Shown: positions 38,281 to 47,710, counted from the first letter of the stretch. The stretch is DNA of 64,000 bases from Competibacter_A sp037045535 (GCA_037045535.1 JBAOHI010000073.1:682001-746000); one strand, 5' to 3'. Numbers and translations are program-made. Notes: generated by a model not told the origin, from the sequence alone.

Positions 38281-39285
38281 TTATAAAAAATCCCGAGAAA
38301 ACCCTTCGATCTCCAGGATCTTGCGCAACCGGCGCAGCGCATCGATCTGAATTTGCCGAACCCGTTCGCGGGTCACCCCGATCTCGTTGCCGACCTGCTC
38401 CAGAGTCGCTTTCTCCTGCCCCCCTAAACCGAAACGCCGTTTCATCACGATCCGTTGCTTGTCGTTCAGCTGATCCAGCCACAGATCCAATTTTTCATTG
38501 AGATCGAAATCTTGCAGTAACTGGGATGGATCGGGGTTGTTGTCATCGGGAATGGCATCCAGTAGTGAACGGTCTTCATCCTTGCCGATGGGGGTATCCA
38601 CCGAGGTGACTCGTTCATTGAGCCGGAGCATTCGCTTCACGTCGGTTGCCGACCGACCCAACGTCCGGGCGATTTCCTCGGCAGTCGGCTCGTGATCCAA
38701 GGTTTGCGCTAACTGCCGGGCAGTCCGCAGGTAGCCATTGATTTCCTTGATGATGTGGATCGGTAGCCGGATGGTGCGGGTCTGGTTCATCAGCGCCCGT
38801 TCGATGGTCTGACGAATCCACCAGGTGGCGTAAGTGGAAAACCGGAAACCTCGTTCAGGGTCGAATTTCTCGACGGCGTGAATCAACCCCAGGTTACCTT
38901 CCTCAATCAGATCCAGCAGGCTGAGCCCCCGGTTCATGTAGCGGCGGGCGATTTTGACCACCAGACGCAAATTGCTTTCGACCATGCGGTTGCGAGCGCT
39001 GGTATCGCCCTGTAACACCCGGCGGGCGTAGTAAACTTCTTCCTGAGCGGTTAGCAGTGGAGAAAAACCAATCTCGCTCAGATACATGCGGGTGGTGTCC
39101 AATTCCTCCTGGGTGAATTCCCGGGTGGTGGCTGGCCACGCCATTTCCACATCCAGTTCCTCTTCCTCTGCAACCACCTCGTCCTCGGTGTCCTCTTCCA
39201 GCTTATCTTCCTCCAGCAGAGGGTCGTCCATGCTCAGTTCTTCGCACACAACAGCCTCCAGACAGGCGTTAATCTGTCGGGACAT
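38281..39285 (-). CDS. rpoS: RNA polymerase sigma factor RpoS
   Basis: Stationary-phase/general stress sigma factor. The 334-residue protein has an acidic N-terminus, then region 1.2-2 (TRMYLSEIGFSPLLTAQEEV, ESNLRLVVKIARRYMNRG, DLIEEGNLGLIHAVEKFDPE, FSTYATWWIRQTIERALMN), region 3 and region 4 (EKATLEQVGNEIGVTRERVR). Lack of the long region 1.1 and the length fit RpoS rather than RpoD. AGGAGG lies seven bases before the ATG. surE lies upstream; the pcm and nlpD genes that usually sit between them are absent. Confidence 0.93.
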   Translation of the reverse strand: MSRQINACLEAVVCEELSMDDPLLEEDKLEEDTEDEVVAEEEELDVEMAWPATTREFTQEELDTTRMYLSEIGFSPLLTAQEEVYYARRVLQGDTSARNRMVESNLRLVVKIARRYMNRGLSLLDLIEEGNLGLIHAVEKFDPERGFRFSTYATWWIRQTIERALMNQTRTIRLPIHIIKEINGYLRTARQLAQTLDHEPTAEEIARTLGRSATDVKRMLRLNERVTSVDTPIGKDEDRSLLDAIPDDNNPDPSQLLQDFDLNEKLDLWLDQLNDKQRIVMKRRFGLGGQEKATLEQVGNEIGVTRERVRQIQIDALRRLRKILEIEGFSRDFL

Positions 39286-39574
39286 CGATAACCTCCTGAC
39301 TCGCTTCGCTTGGTGGGTATGCGCGTCGACGCTGGGGCGGATGCCTACCGCGTCGTTTTATAATAGTTGTCTCGCTCTTTGCGAATCGACGGCGCGGCGA
39401 ACCTACCCTGGCTTGGCCGCATACCGATCGTCGCTTGGTCATTGAATCAGGGGAAAAACGCCCCTAGTCATCTCAAATTCCAAGCGGGTGTGGATGATAA
39501 GCTTTCCATGCCGATTGAGTCCACTAGTTTTGTGTGTACTCCAACAACAAAAAGCCGCTTTTTTCGTATAGTTA

Positions 39575-40324
39575 TCACGCTTTATCGTCCAGCCACTCCG
39601 TCAAGGAATCGAGCGCGCCATGGCGGGTCAAGTCCACCTGAAGGGGAGTCATCGAGACGAAATTCGCGCGCACGGCGTGGAAATCCGTACCCGGTCCGGC
39701 ATCCTGCTCGGGCCCAGCCGGGCCGATCCAGTAGATCGGTCGGCCTCGCGGATCGGTGCTTTTGACGACGGATTCGGATTTGTGGCGATGGCCGAGCCGG
39801 GTCACCTGAAAGCCAGCCAATTGGTCCCAGGGCAAATCGGGAACGTTGAGGTTGAGAATGGTGTTAGGCGGCAGTGGCCGTTCCCGCAAGCGCCGCACCA
39901 GCCAGACCGCTACCCGAGCGGCGGTGTCGAAATGCTGTGGGTGAAAACTGGCTTGCGAGATAGCGACCGAAGGCAGGCCGAGAAAGCGACCCTCCATCGC
40001 CGCGGCCACCGTCCCGGAGTAGATCACGTCGTCGCCCATGTTCGGGCCGTTGTTGATCCCGGATATCACCATGTCCGGTTCTTGATCCAATAGGCCGGTG
40101 ATGGCGAGATGGACGCAATCGGTAGGCGTGCCCTCGACGCTGTAAAAACCGTTGTCGTGGCGGGTGACGTAAAGGGGGTTTTTGAGGCTTAGCGAATTGC
40201 TCGCACCGCTGCGGTCCCGATCTGGCGCTACCACTGTAATTTCCGCCAGTTCGCTCAAGGCACCGACCAGGCGGAGCAAGCCCGGTGCCTGATAGCCATC
40301 ATCGTTGCTGACCAAGATACGCAT
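39575..40324 (-). CDS. surE: 5'/3'-nucleotidase SurE
   Basis: Survival protein E, a phosphatase for nucleoside monophosphates. The 249-residue protein starts MRILVSNDDGYQAPGLLRLV with the DD metal motif and contains APDRDRSGASNSLSL, SGINNGPNMGDDVIYSGTVA and LNLNVPDLPW, all SurE landmarks. Normal length. It precedes rpoS on the same strand with 289 non-coding bases between. Confidence 0.96.
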   Translation of the reverse strand: MRILVSNDDGYQAPGLLRLVGALSELAEITVVAPDRDRSGASNSLSLKNPLYVTRHDNGFYSVEGTPTDCVHLAITGLLDQEPDMVISGINNGPNMGDDVIYSGTVAAAMEGRFLGLPSVAISQASFHPQHFDTAARVAVWLVRRLRERPLPPNTILNLNVPDLPWDQLAGFQVTRLGHRHKSESVVKSTDPRGRPIYWIGPAGPEQDAGPGTDFHAVRANFVSMTPLQVDLTRHGALDSLTEWLDDKA

Positions 40325-40453
40325 GATGTGATGTTTCTCCCGTGTGGCCGGAGATCGGCGAACCTATGATATCGAGCCATGCTGACGCTAAAATGACCAT
40401 TGTTCGCCGTCCTGGCCGGATGGATGCCCTTGGCGGTTTCAACGAGGCACCTC

Positions 40454-40999
40454 ATGACCAAGCCATTCGTAGTCGATTCCCGCGATCGGGATCTATTCCA
40501 GCAAGCTGTCGGCACGGTCAAGCCTTTGCGCTGTGATCGGGTCGAGCCTGTCCCGGCCCGGCCGACGCCGATTCCCCAGTTTACCTTGGCTGACGAACAA
40601 CAGGTATTGTCCGACATGGTGTCGGATTATTTCGAGACGGCGGAACTGGAAACCGGCGAGGAATTGATTTACCGCCGCGAGGGCGTGCAGCAGGCGGTGC
40701 TGCGCAAGCTGCGGCGTGGACAGTTCCAGGTCGGCGCGGCATTGGACTTACACGGGATGACGGTGGCTGCGGCCAAGGAAGCGTTGGCTGCTTTCCTGCA
40801 TCGTGTCCGCCGCGATAGCCTGAGCTGCGTGCGAATCATCCACGGCAAAGGTAACGGTTCCCGTCATCGGGGGCCCGTGTTGAAGCAAAAGATGAATCAT
40901 TGGCTGCGCCAGCGCGACGAGGTGCTGGCATTCTGTTCAGCGCGAGCGATGGACGGTGGGACCGGCGCCATTTACGTGCTACTGCGACGACGGCTTTGA
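40454..40999 (+). CDS. Smr-domain endonuclease-like protein
   Basis: A 181-residue protein of the SmrA/SmrB (YdaL/YfcN) type. The C-terminal Smr domain (about 95-181) has ALDLHGMTVAAAKEALAAFL, VRIIHGKGNGSRHRGPVLKQ and GGTGAIYVLLRR. In E. coli SmrB cleaves mRNA at collided ribosomes; whether this homologue does so is inference. GAGG six bases upstream supports the ATG at 40454. Confidence 0.9.
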   Translation: MTKPFVVDSRDRDLFQQAVGTVKPLRCDRVEPVPARPTPIPQFTLADEQQVLSDMVSDYFETAELETGEELIYRREGVQQAVLRKLRRGQFQVGAALDLHGMTVAAAKEALAAFLHRVRRDSLSCVRIIHGKGNGSRHRGPVLKQKMNHWLRQRDEVLAFCSARAMDGGTGAIYVLLRRRL

Positions 41000-41085
41000 A
41001 GGGGAACTGGATGGCCTGCGCCGTGCTCCATATTATTTTCCTATTGCCCCATTTTTAATAAACGCCCAACCGAGGAGAGAAACTC

Positions 41086-41379
41086 ATGGCGAGCGAAGGC
41101 TATCACGAACCCATCGACGAACTGTCCGAACAAACTCGGGACATGCATCGAGCGATCACGTCTTTGATGGAAGAACTGGAGGCGGTCGATTGGTACAACC
41201 AGCGTGTAGATGCATGTAAAGACAAGGAGTTAAAGGCTATTCTCGCCCACAACCGGGACGAAGAAAAAGAACACGCTGCCATGGTCCTGGAGTGGATTCG
41301 CCGCAAAGACCCGACATTCGATAAGGAACTCAAGGACTATCTATTCACTGAAAAACCGATCGCCCACGACCCCGGCTAG
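41086..41379 (+). CDS. encapsulated-ferritin-like (EncFtn) protein
   Basis: A 97-residue two-helix ferritin-like protein. The core ELEAVDWYNQRVDACKDKEL and AILAHNRDEEKEHAAMVLEW, then FDKELKDYLFTEKPI, matches the encapsulated ferritin family, whose dimer forms a di-iron ferroxidase site from the Glu residues and the EEKEH histidine. It ends right after the conserved DYLFTEKPI segment: the C-terminal extension with the encapsulin-targeting peptide is missing, and no encapsulin shell gene lies in this window. It may be a free form or be loaded by another route. A GGAGA site precedes the ATG. Confidence 0.86.
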   Translation: MASEGYHEPIDELSEQTRDMHRAITSLMEELEAVDWYNQRVDACKDKELKAILAHNRDEEKEHAAMVLEWIRRKDPTFDKELKDYLFTEKPIAHDPG

Positions 41380-41482
41380 CAAAACCGCCGCAGGGCGTGT
41401 TGGTCGCTCCTTCCCTCTTCCCGTTCGCGGGCGGAAGAAAGGAGCCAAGAGCGGGACCGTGGACCGTGCGAGGATTTTCGTC

Positions 41483-42047
41483 ATGCTCAAGAATTCGGCG
41501 AACCATTACGGCTCAGTCAGCCGTTTCCTGCATTGGTCAGTATTTCTACTGTTCATCTGCCAGTACGTTGGCGCCAGCATCATGACCCATCTCGCGCGGG
41601 ACAAGACCTTGTTCGGTTTGAGCCAGGGTGATTATTACAACTGGCACAAGTCGTTCGGGTTAATGTTGCTGGCGCTGGCACTGCTGCGGTTGATCTGGCG
41701 CAAAACGACGCCCTTGCCCGATTGGGCACCGACGCTGTCAGAGGCGGAACGCACGATCTCGCATCGGAACGAAACGCTTGCTGTACTGGTGCATGTTTTT
41801 GCTACCGATCAGCGGTTATCTATTCGTGATGGCCGGCGGTTTCGGGATCAAGCTGTTCGGATTCCACGACTTGCCGAATCCTATTGGCAAACAGGAATCG
41901 CTCGCGATGCTAGCGTTGGTCGTCCACATCGTCATCAGTTATGCGGCCGTCGTTTTCATCGCCTGGCATGTCGGTCTCGGCCTCAAGCACCACCTGTTCG
42001 ACCGGGATGGATTTTTGAATCGAATGCGGCCCTTCACCCGGCAATAA
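41483..42047 (+). pseudogene. cytochrome b561, frameshifted
   Basis: The first part (MLKNSANHYGSVSRFLHWSV, then DYYNWHKSFGLMLLALALLR) carries two haem-ligand histidines of the bacterial di-haem CybB family; the second part, one base out of frame, starts LYWCMFLLPISGYLFVMAGG and ends with HVGLGLKHHLFDRDGFLNRM, bringing the remaining ligands. Removing one base near 41765-41780 joins them into a protein of about 187 residues. It would move electrons between quinol and a periplasmic acceptor. Confidence 0.85.
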
Positions 42048-42063
42048 AGAAAGCGCGCTTCGA

Positions 42064-42604
42064 TCAACAGCCTTTCGGACAAAACAAAGACCGAAATCCC
42101 GGTAGCCAGTCGTTGAAAAAGCGAACGGCTTCCGAGGTCTTGGGCCATGCCGCTGATGACGTGTTCTCCAAACGCACCACCGCCCACGGCGTAATAACCG
42201 AAGGCTCCGCCGCCGACGGCGATACCGCCAATCGCGCCACCACCGATCGCGATGCCACCGATCGCCAGCCCTCCGAAAGCCAACAGGCCGGTGCTCAAAC
42301 CACCGATGCCGAGCAGCAGACCCGCCGCCAGTCCACCCATCGCGATGACGCCACGGGCCAAACCGCCTAATGCCAACACCCCCGTCGCGATATCGCCGAT
42401 GGCGATGAGGCCCTTGGCGTGTCCGCGCATCTCGCCTTTTTCCGGATCCGGTCCCATGGCGATGTCGTACAGGGGCAATCCCCAATAGAACCGGTTAGAA
42501 CGTCTGCGGATGCCGCGATAGGGATAGCCGCGTTTTTTCAGCGCAGCCACTTCTCGTTCGAGTGCGACGATCCGCTGCTCAAGTCGTTCTGAATCCTCTT
42601 TCAT
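42064..42604 (-). pseudogene. glycine-rich hydrophobic repeat membrane protein, frameshifted near its end
   Basis: Starts MKEDSERLEQRIVALEREVA (a short coiled coil), then YRGIRRRSNRFYWGLPLYDI, then a run of repeats of the form (L/I)A(I/L)GG(L/I)A.G covering about residues 60-145, e.g. IAIGGGAIGGIAVGGGAFGY. The frame as written runs on antisense through cytochrome b561 to 41939, but one base later the sequence gives SEAVRFFNDWLPGFRSLF and a stop at 42064, 16 bp beyond the cytochrome stop. A single extra base near 42132-42139 therefore best explains the data. Function unknown; probably membrane-embedded. Confidence 0.6.
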
Positions 42605-42682
42605 TGGCTTTCGCCCTCCCGTTTGCGGTGCCTGCCGCAAGTCTAGTCAAAAAAACCGGCCGTTTTGTCCGGCAGACCATCC

Positions 42683-42712
42683 TTGACAAGCCTCCTATCA
42701 AGCAGATAGATT
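42683..42712 (+). promoter_or_regulatory. possible promoter of the PspA-YqiJK operon
   Basis: A perfect -35 TTGACA at 42683-42688 is followed after 18 bases by TAGATT (42707-42712), a 4-of-6 match to the -10 consensus. The element lies about 60 bp before the first gene of the operon and next to a palindrome at 42711. Confidence 0.4.
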
Positions 42713-42726
42713 GCATACAAATGCAA
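42711..42726. promoter_or_regulatory. palindrome upstream of the PspA-YqiJK operon
   Basis: TTGCATACAAATGCAA has perfect 6-base arms around a 4-base centre. It overlaps the end of the proposed promoter and lies 47 bp before the first ATG, a position expected for a repressor or an early-transcript hairpin. Confidence 0.4.
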
Positions 42727-42772
42727 GCAATTTTATTTAATCGCAATTAATCAACCGCAAACAGGGGCGCTC

Positions 42773-43289
42773 ATGGCCCAAATGCAGACCCTCTCGATCC
42801 GCGTTCCAGACGAAGATTTCCAGTGGTTGTCGTCGTTGCAAGAGGCCGACGCGAAAACTCCCAGCGAGAAAGCTGCGGACGTTGTTGGCGCGAGCCCGCA
42901 AGCAGGAAGCCGGGATGACCAGCCCCGAACTATGCACGGCGTGGATGCAGGCGTTGGCGCGGCCGTTCGCGGATACCGTTTCGATTTACGAGCGCCAACA
43001 CAAGATCCATTCGGATCTGGTTGGCTTGGTATCGGAATGGGTTCCTCGGATCATGGCCACGCTGGTTTCCACCCGCCTGAGCGAGGACGCCAGCCAGAAA
43101 GAAGCGCTCGATGTCGAAGCGGTTCTCGCCCAACAGTGTTTTCGGCTGTTCGCGTTGCTGTTGCGCACTGCCGTCACCACGCACCCGGCCACCTACGACG
43201 AAAATGTCCTGGATCGTTACCTGCCAGACATCATCGAAATCGCCGACATCATCGCCACCCGAAAACGAAAGGAGTTGCACAATGGCTGA
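42773..43289 (+). pseudogene. unknown first gene of the PspA-YqiJK operon, frameshifted
   Basis: The first 33 residues (MQTLSIRVPDEDFQWLSSLQ, EADAKTPSEK) resemble a ribbon-helix-helix type N-terminus; the continuation LRTLLARARKQEAGMTSPEL to KRKELHNG is one base later. Dropping one A from the AAA at about 42868 restores one protein of 171 residues. The helical remainder was not recognised. It overlaps the pspA-like gene by 8 bp, so it belongs to the operon and may be its regulator or an adaptor. Confidence 0.6.
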
Positions 43290-43953
43290 CACATTCGCGA
43301 CCCGCGTTGCTAGAATCATTGTAGGCGGTGCCCATGCCCTACTCGATAAGGCCGAGGATCTCGCTCCGGAGGCCACCATGGCGCAAGCGATCCGCGAGAT
43401 CGAACAGATCATCGCGGAGGTCCGGGTCGATCTCGGCAAGGCGGAAGCGGCCAAGCATTTGGTGCTATCACGGATGGCCAAGCTCAACGCGGAACACGAA
43501 AAATTGAGCGAACAGGTCGATACCGCTCTGACCCTGGAGCGCGACGATTTGGCCAAGGCCGCTATCGGTCGGCAGGCTGACATCGAGGATTTATTGCCGG
43601 TGCTGCAAAAATCGCTCGACGAACAGGCCGAGCGTGGCAAGGAACTGGAAAGCTACATCGTGGCTTTGCTGGCCAAGAAGCGCGAACTCGATCAGGCACT
43701 GACCGACTATCAGGCAAGCCTGACCAGCCAAGCAACCGCACCGCTGTCAGGAAACGGATCGGATCGACAAATGCGAGTCGATGACGCCGAATCGTCGTTC
43801 AACCGAGTGATGGCACGGCAGATCGGAGTCAGCGGCATCAACCCCGGCCTGAACGATCAAGCCGCCAAACTCAAGGAGTTGGCGGACATGCAGCGCGGCA
43901 ACCGCATCGCCGAACGGCTGGCCGCTCTCAAGGCGGCGCGGGGCGCGCGATAA
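43282..43953 (+). CDS. PspA/IM30 family protein
   Basis: A 223-residue, almost wholly helical protein of the PspA/IM30 (YjfJ-like) ESCRT-III-related group, which coats and protects stressed inner membranes. Visible: AHALLDKAEDLAPEATMAQA, IREIEQIIAEVRVDLGKAEA, then a long coiled coil through DIEDLLPVLQKSLDEQAERG. GGAG precedes the ATG. It overlaps the upstream frameshifted gene and is 19 bp from the yqiJ-like gene. Confidence 0.88.
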   Translation: MADTFATRVARIIVGGAHALLDKAEDLAPEATMAQAIREIEQIIAEVRVDLGKAEAAKHLVLSRMAKLNAEHEKLSEQVDTALTLERDDLAKAAIGRQADIEDLLPVLQKSLDEQAERGKELESYIVALLAKKRELDQALTDYQASLTSQATAPLSGNGSDRQMRVDDAESSFNRVMARQIGVSGINPGLNDQAAKLKELADMQRGNRIAERLAALKAARGAR

Positions 43954-43972
43954 CTCCAGGAGAGCAAGGACC

Positions 43973-44608
43973 ATGGATTTGTTTTTGGCACCAGAATCTT
44001 GGCCGTTTACCGTCGCGGCCCTGCTGCTGGTGGCCATCGCCGTCATCGAAGGCTTGGCGCTGCTCGTCGGCATGAGCCTATCCGGCTGGCTCGACCATTT
44101 CGTTCCCGATGCGATGCACGGTGTCGAGGGTGTTTCCGATTCCTGGCTGGGTTGGCTTCATATCGGCAAAGTACCGATCCTGGTGTTGTTGGTGATTTTG
44201 CTGACGGCTTTCGCCATCATCGGCTACGTTGTCAACGCCTTGGTGTACGAGATGTTCGGCTTTTATCCGCCGACACCGATTTCGGTCGTAGCGGCGTTCT
44301 TGGGCGCCCTGCCGGTGGTGCGGATGTCGGGCGAGACCATCGCCCGCCTCATCCCCCGCGACGAGACGACCGCCGTCGGATTCGAAAGCCTCGTGGGGCG
44401 GGTTGCGGTGGTGATCAACGGCACTGCGCGGGCCGGTTATCCGGCTGAAGCGCGGGTAAAAAACGAACACGGGCAAACGCTTTACGTCCGGGTCGAACCC
44501 GACGGCGAAGGCCTGCAACTCGGTGCCGGCGAGTCGGTGCTACTGGTCAAACAGATTGCGGGATCACGCTTTTTGGCGATTGCCAATCCTCGTCCTGACA
44601 TCCTCTAA
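43973..44608 (+). CDS. yqiJ: YqiJ-family inner membrane protein
   Basis: A 211-residue protein with three hydrophobic helices in its N-terminal half and a small OB/NfeD-like beta domain at the C-terminus (VGRVAVVINGTARAGYPAEA, LYVRVEPDGEGLQLGAGESV). This is the layout of YqiJ/DUF1449 proteins, which are encoded beside YqiK flotillins. It may anchor the flotillin at the membrane. Distance to the next gene is 17 bp. Confidence 0.88.
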   Translation: MDLFLAPESWPFTVAALLLVAIAVIEGLALLVGMSLSGWLDHFVPDAMHGVEGVSDSWLGWLHIGKVPILVLLVILLTAFAIIGYVVNALVYEMFGFYPPTPISVVAAFLGALPVVRMSGETIARLIPRDETTAVGFESLVGRVAVVINGTARAGYPAEARVKNEHGQTLYVRVEPDGEGLQLGAGESVLLVKQIAGSRFLAIANPRPDIL

Positions 44609-44625
44609 ACGCCAGGGACAACAAC

Positions 44626-46287
44626 ATGAATCACTTGGTGGAAACGGGCATCTTGGCCGGCATCGCCCTGTTCGGTCTGTTGACCGTCGGTTTGGTTTTT
44701 TCGCGCCTATACCGGCGCTCGTCAAAAGAGTTGGCCTTCGTCCGCACGGGCTTGGGCGGGCAAAAAGTGGTGATGGACGGCGGCGCCATCGTGCTGCCGG
44801 TGTTTCACGAATGCGTGAACATCAACATGAACACCCTCAAGCTGGAGGTTTCCCGCGCCGGCGCCGACAGCCTGATCACGCTGGACCGCTTGCGGGTGGA
44901 CGCGGTGGCGGCCTTCTTCGTGCGGGTTATCCCCAGCGTCGAGGGCGTGGCCAACGCGGCCCAGACCTTGGGCCAGCGCACCATGCATCCCGATTCGTTA
45001 AAGGAGTTGGTGGAAGATAAATTCGTCGACGCCCTGCGCGCCGCCGCCGTATCGATGAGCATGCACCAGTTGCTCGACAAGCGCGCCGACTTCATTCAAG
45101 CGGTGCAGAACGCGGTGTCGGAGGACTTGCTCAAGAACGGCCTGGAACTGGAATCGGTCAGCCTGACGCGGCTCGATCAGACACCGATCAAGTATTTCGA
45201 CGCCCAGAACGCTTTCGACGCGGAAGGTCTGACCAAGCTGACCCAACAGACCCAGCAACGCGCCAAGGAGCGCAACGAAATCGAGCAGGATACGGCGGTG
45301 GCCATCGCCAAGAAGAACTTCGAGGCAACCCAGCTCAAGCTGACCATCGAAAAGGATCAGACCTTCGCGACCTTGCAGCAGCAACAGGAAGTTGCCACCC
45401 GACAAGCCCAGCAAACGGCGGAGGTGGCTAGCATCACGGCGCAACGAGAGCGCGAAGCCCAGCAGGCCAAGATCGACGCCGAACGCCAGGTCAAGGAAGC
45501 GGAAGTCGAGAAGAATCGCGCTATCCAACAGCGCCAGATCGAAGCCACTCGGGATTTGCAGGTCGCCAAGATCGAGCAGGAAAAACTGACGACGCTGGCG
45601 GATCAGGAGCGGCTGATTTCCGTCGCCGAAAAATCCAAGGCGCAATCCGATGCCGAGAAGCAGGCCAACGAAGCCCGCGCTCTGGCGGCCCGCGCCGAAG
45701 AGCAAGTGAAGACGGCCCGCGAGGTCGCTGTCGCCGAGCGCGAAAAACAGATCGCGCTGGTGGCCGCCGATCAGGAGGCCCAACAGCGGGCCATCGGCAT
45801 TCGCGTCGCCGCCGAGGCGGAAAAGGATGCCGCCGAGAACCATGCCCAGGCGATCAAGATCAAGGCCGAGGCCCAGCAGACGCAGTTTCAGGTGGATGCC
45901 AAGGGCATCGAGATGCGCAACGCCGCCTTGAACACGCTGGCGGCGGAACAGATCGCCATGCAGGTCAAGATGAAACTGCTGGACGTGTTGCCGGCTATCA
46001 TCGAAGCGTCGGTCAAACCGCTGGAAAAAATCGACGGCATCAAGATCGTACAAGTGGACGGCCTTAATCGCGGCACAGCGGGCGGTTCCAGCGGATCGGG
46101 CGGTTCCGGCGGATCGGGCGGTAACCTGGCCGAGCAGGCGGTGGCGGCGGCGCTGGCCTACCGCGCCCAACAGCCGATCCTGGATGCGGTGCTGGGCGAA
46201 ATCGGCATGAAGGGTGGCGACTTGAAAGGTTTGGTGGAGTCGGTGCGCCAGGACATCGCGCCGGATGGCGCCGCCGGCGATTCCTGA
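44626..46287 (+). CDS. yqiK: flotillin-like protein YqiK
   Basis: A 553-residue SPFH/flotillin protein. It has one N-terminal membrane helix (about 8-26), an SPFH domain (FVRTGLGGQKVVMDGGAIVL, NMNTLKLEVSRAGADSLITL, LRVDAVAAFFVRV), a long Glu/Ala/Gln-rich coiled coil (about 200-440) and a C-terminal region with a GGSSGSGGSGGSGG linker. Bacterial flotillins organise membrane microdomains. The PspA-YqiJ-YqiK order points to envelope stress or membrane fluidity control. Confidence 0.93.
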   Translation: MNHLVETGILAGIALFGLLTVGLVFSRLYRRSSKELAFVRTGLGGQKVVMDGGAIVLPVFHECVNINMNTLKLEVSRAGADSLITLDRLRVDAVAAFFVRVIPSVEGVANAAQTLGQRTMHPDSLKELVEDKFVDALRAAAVSMSMHQLLDKRADFIQAVQNAVSEDLLKNGLELESVSLTRLDQTPIKYFDAQNAFDAEGLTKLTQQTQQRAKERNEIEQDTAVAIAKKNFEATQLKLTIEKDQTFATLQQQQEVATRQAQQTAEVASITAQREREAQQAKIDAERQVKEAEVEKNRAIQQRQIEATRDLQVAKIEQEKLTTLADQERLISVAEKSKAQSDAEKQANEARALAARAEEQVKTAREVAVAEREKQIALVAADQEAQQRAIGIRVAAEAEKDAAENHAQAIKIKAEAQQTQFQVDAKGIEMRNAALNTLAAEQIAMQVKMKLLDVLPAIIEASVKPLEKIDGIKIVQVDGLNRGTAGGSSGSGGSGGSGGNLAEQAVAAALAYRAQQPILDAVLGEIGMKGGDLKGLVESVRQDIAPDGAAGDS

Positions 46288-46369
46288 GCAGTTTCTCGGT
46301 TTGCCGGGAGGACGAAGGGAGCGCGAACACTCCGAGTTGGACCGCACCGGATGAGATGCTCGCCCCGCG

Positions 46370-47710
46370 TTATTCCACCTCTTGATGCTCGTAAGCGGCC
46401 GGATCGGGCGCCGTTTCGACTCGATTGCGGCCGTTTTGCTTGGCCCTATAAAGCGCTTGGTCGGCCCGGCAAATCAATTCATTGCCATCCTCACCCGGAA
46501 CGAGCGCAGCAACACCCATGCTGACCGTCACCGATAGAGATTCGCCCTGTTCCCGTGTGATCACGGTGCCCGAAATCTGCTCGCTCAACCGATGGGCCAA
46601 CAACAGCGCTTCCAATAGATCGGTTTCCGGCAACACCACCACAAACTCCTCTCCTCCATAGCGTCCCGCCTGATCGGTCTTGCGCAGAATCTGATGCGTT
46701 TCCCGAGCGATCCCGCGTAGAACATGATCGCCGGCCGCATGGCCCCAATTGTCGTTGACATGTTTGAAATGATCGATGTCGAACATGATCAGCGAGAGGG
46801 GGATACCGTAACGCTGGGCACGATATACCTCTTGTTCGAGTATCACGAATAGATGGCGACGATTGGCGAGCCCGGTCAGGCTATCCGTGGTGGCCAAGCG
46901 TTCGAGTTCGGTCTTTTGATGGGTCAACCGACCCAGCAGCAACGCCAACTCGTTGCGCATAGCATCGATTTCGTCGATCTCGGGATGGTTGACAAGCAAG
47001 TTACGGTCGAGATCCATTTTCGCCATTTCGATTTCCAGCGCCCTGATGCGACCGATCAACCGGCGGTTGAGGAAGCGGAATTGCCACCAAATCAAGCCCC
47101 CCATTAAAACACCAGCCAAGGCAATGAAAACCCTTTGTAACCAGAGTCGGTGCATTAGATCCTGACGATGCACCGCGAAAGCGATATCGATGTCAGCAGC
47201 CAACGTGCTGCTGTAACTTGCCAGCTTAGCCGCCTGATCGCCGATGAGCCGGGCCAGATCGCGTTCTCGACGCCGCTCCCGGTCTATTGGCAAGTCGGAT
47301 TGGACACCGGCCGACGCGATGCGAAGGCGAACAGCTTCCGCTAAGTCGTCGGCGGTTCGGTGAAAATCGTTGGTGGCCACAGTCAAATTCTGCGCCAGTC
47401 TGGCATTATCAGTTTGGTGAAGAACGTCCTGCAAGCTGGCCTCAAGCGATTTGATCTGCTCGTCGAGATCTCCGCGCATTGACTGCAACTCGCCGAGAGT
47501 AAACGCCAGCGTGAGCTGCGACGCCTTGGCGCCGACGCTTTGGACGTCGCCCTGCAAGCGTTGGGCAGTCTGCCAGTGGGGCATAAAATCGTCCTGCAAA
47601 GTGGTCAGTCCTGCTTGAAACCCACTTTGCATGTACAACAGCGCCGTACTCAGTACGACCACCGCAAATCCCATCGCGAAAGAAAAGCGTCGGAATTGAG
47701 TACCAATCAT
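46370..47710 (-). CDS. GGDEF diguanylate cyclase, membrane bound
   Basis: A 446-residue enzyme that makes cyclic di-GMP from two GTP. It has an N-terminal membrane helix (about 9-28), a periplasmic helical sensor (about 30-185), a second helix (about 190-210) and a GGDEF domain with the active-site motif GGEEF. The product-inhibition I-site RKTD stands five residues before it, so feedback control is expected. DSLTGLANRRHL and DIDHFKHVNDNWGHAAGD are standard. No partner gene is evident. Confidence 0.94.
   Translation of the reverse strand: MIGTQFRRFSFAMGFAVVVLSTALLYMQSGFQAGLTTLQDDFMPHWQTAQRLQGDVQSVGAKASQLTLAFTLGELQSMRGDLDEQIKSLEASLQDVLHQTDNARLAQNLTVATNDFHRTADDLAEAVRLRIASAGVQSDLPIDRERRRERDLARLIGDQAAKLASYSSTLAADIDIAFAVHRQDLMHRLWLQRVFIALAGVLMGGLIWWQFRFLNRRLIGRIRALEIEMAKMDLDRNLLVNHPEIDEIDAMRNELALLLGRLTHQKTELERLATTDSLTGLANRRHLFVILEQEVYRAQRYGIPLSLIMFDIDHFKHVNDNWGHAAGDHVLRGIARETHQILRKTDQAGRYGGEEFVVVLPETDLLEALLLAHRLSEQISGTVITREQGESLSVTVSMGVAALVPGEDGNELICRADQALYRAKQNGRNRVETAPDPAAYEHQEVE

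Noticed and set aside
41939..42063. C-terminal extension of the glycine-rich protein through cytochrome b561
   Set aside because: The residues are plain antisense of the cytochrome; a one-base shift gives a natural end at 42064.
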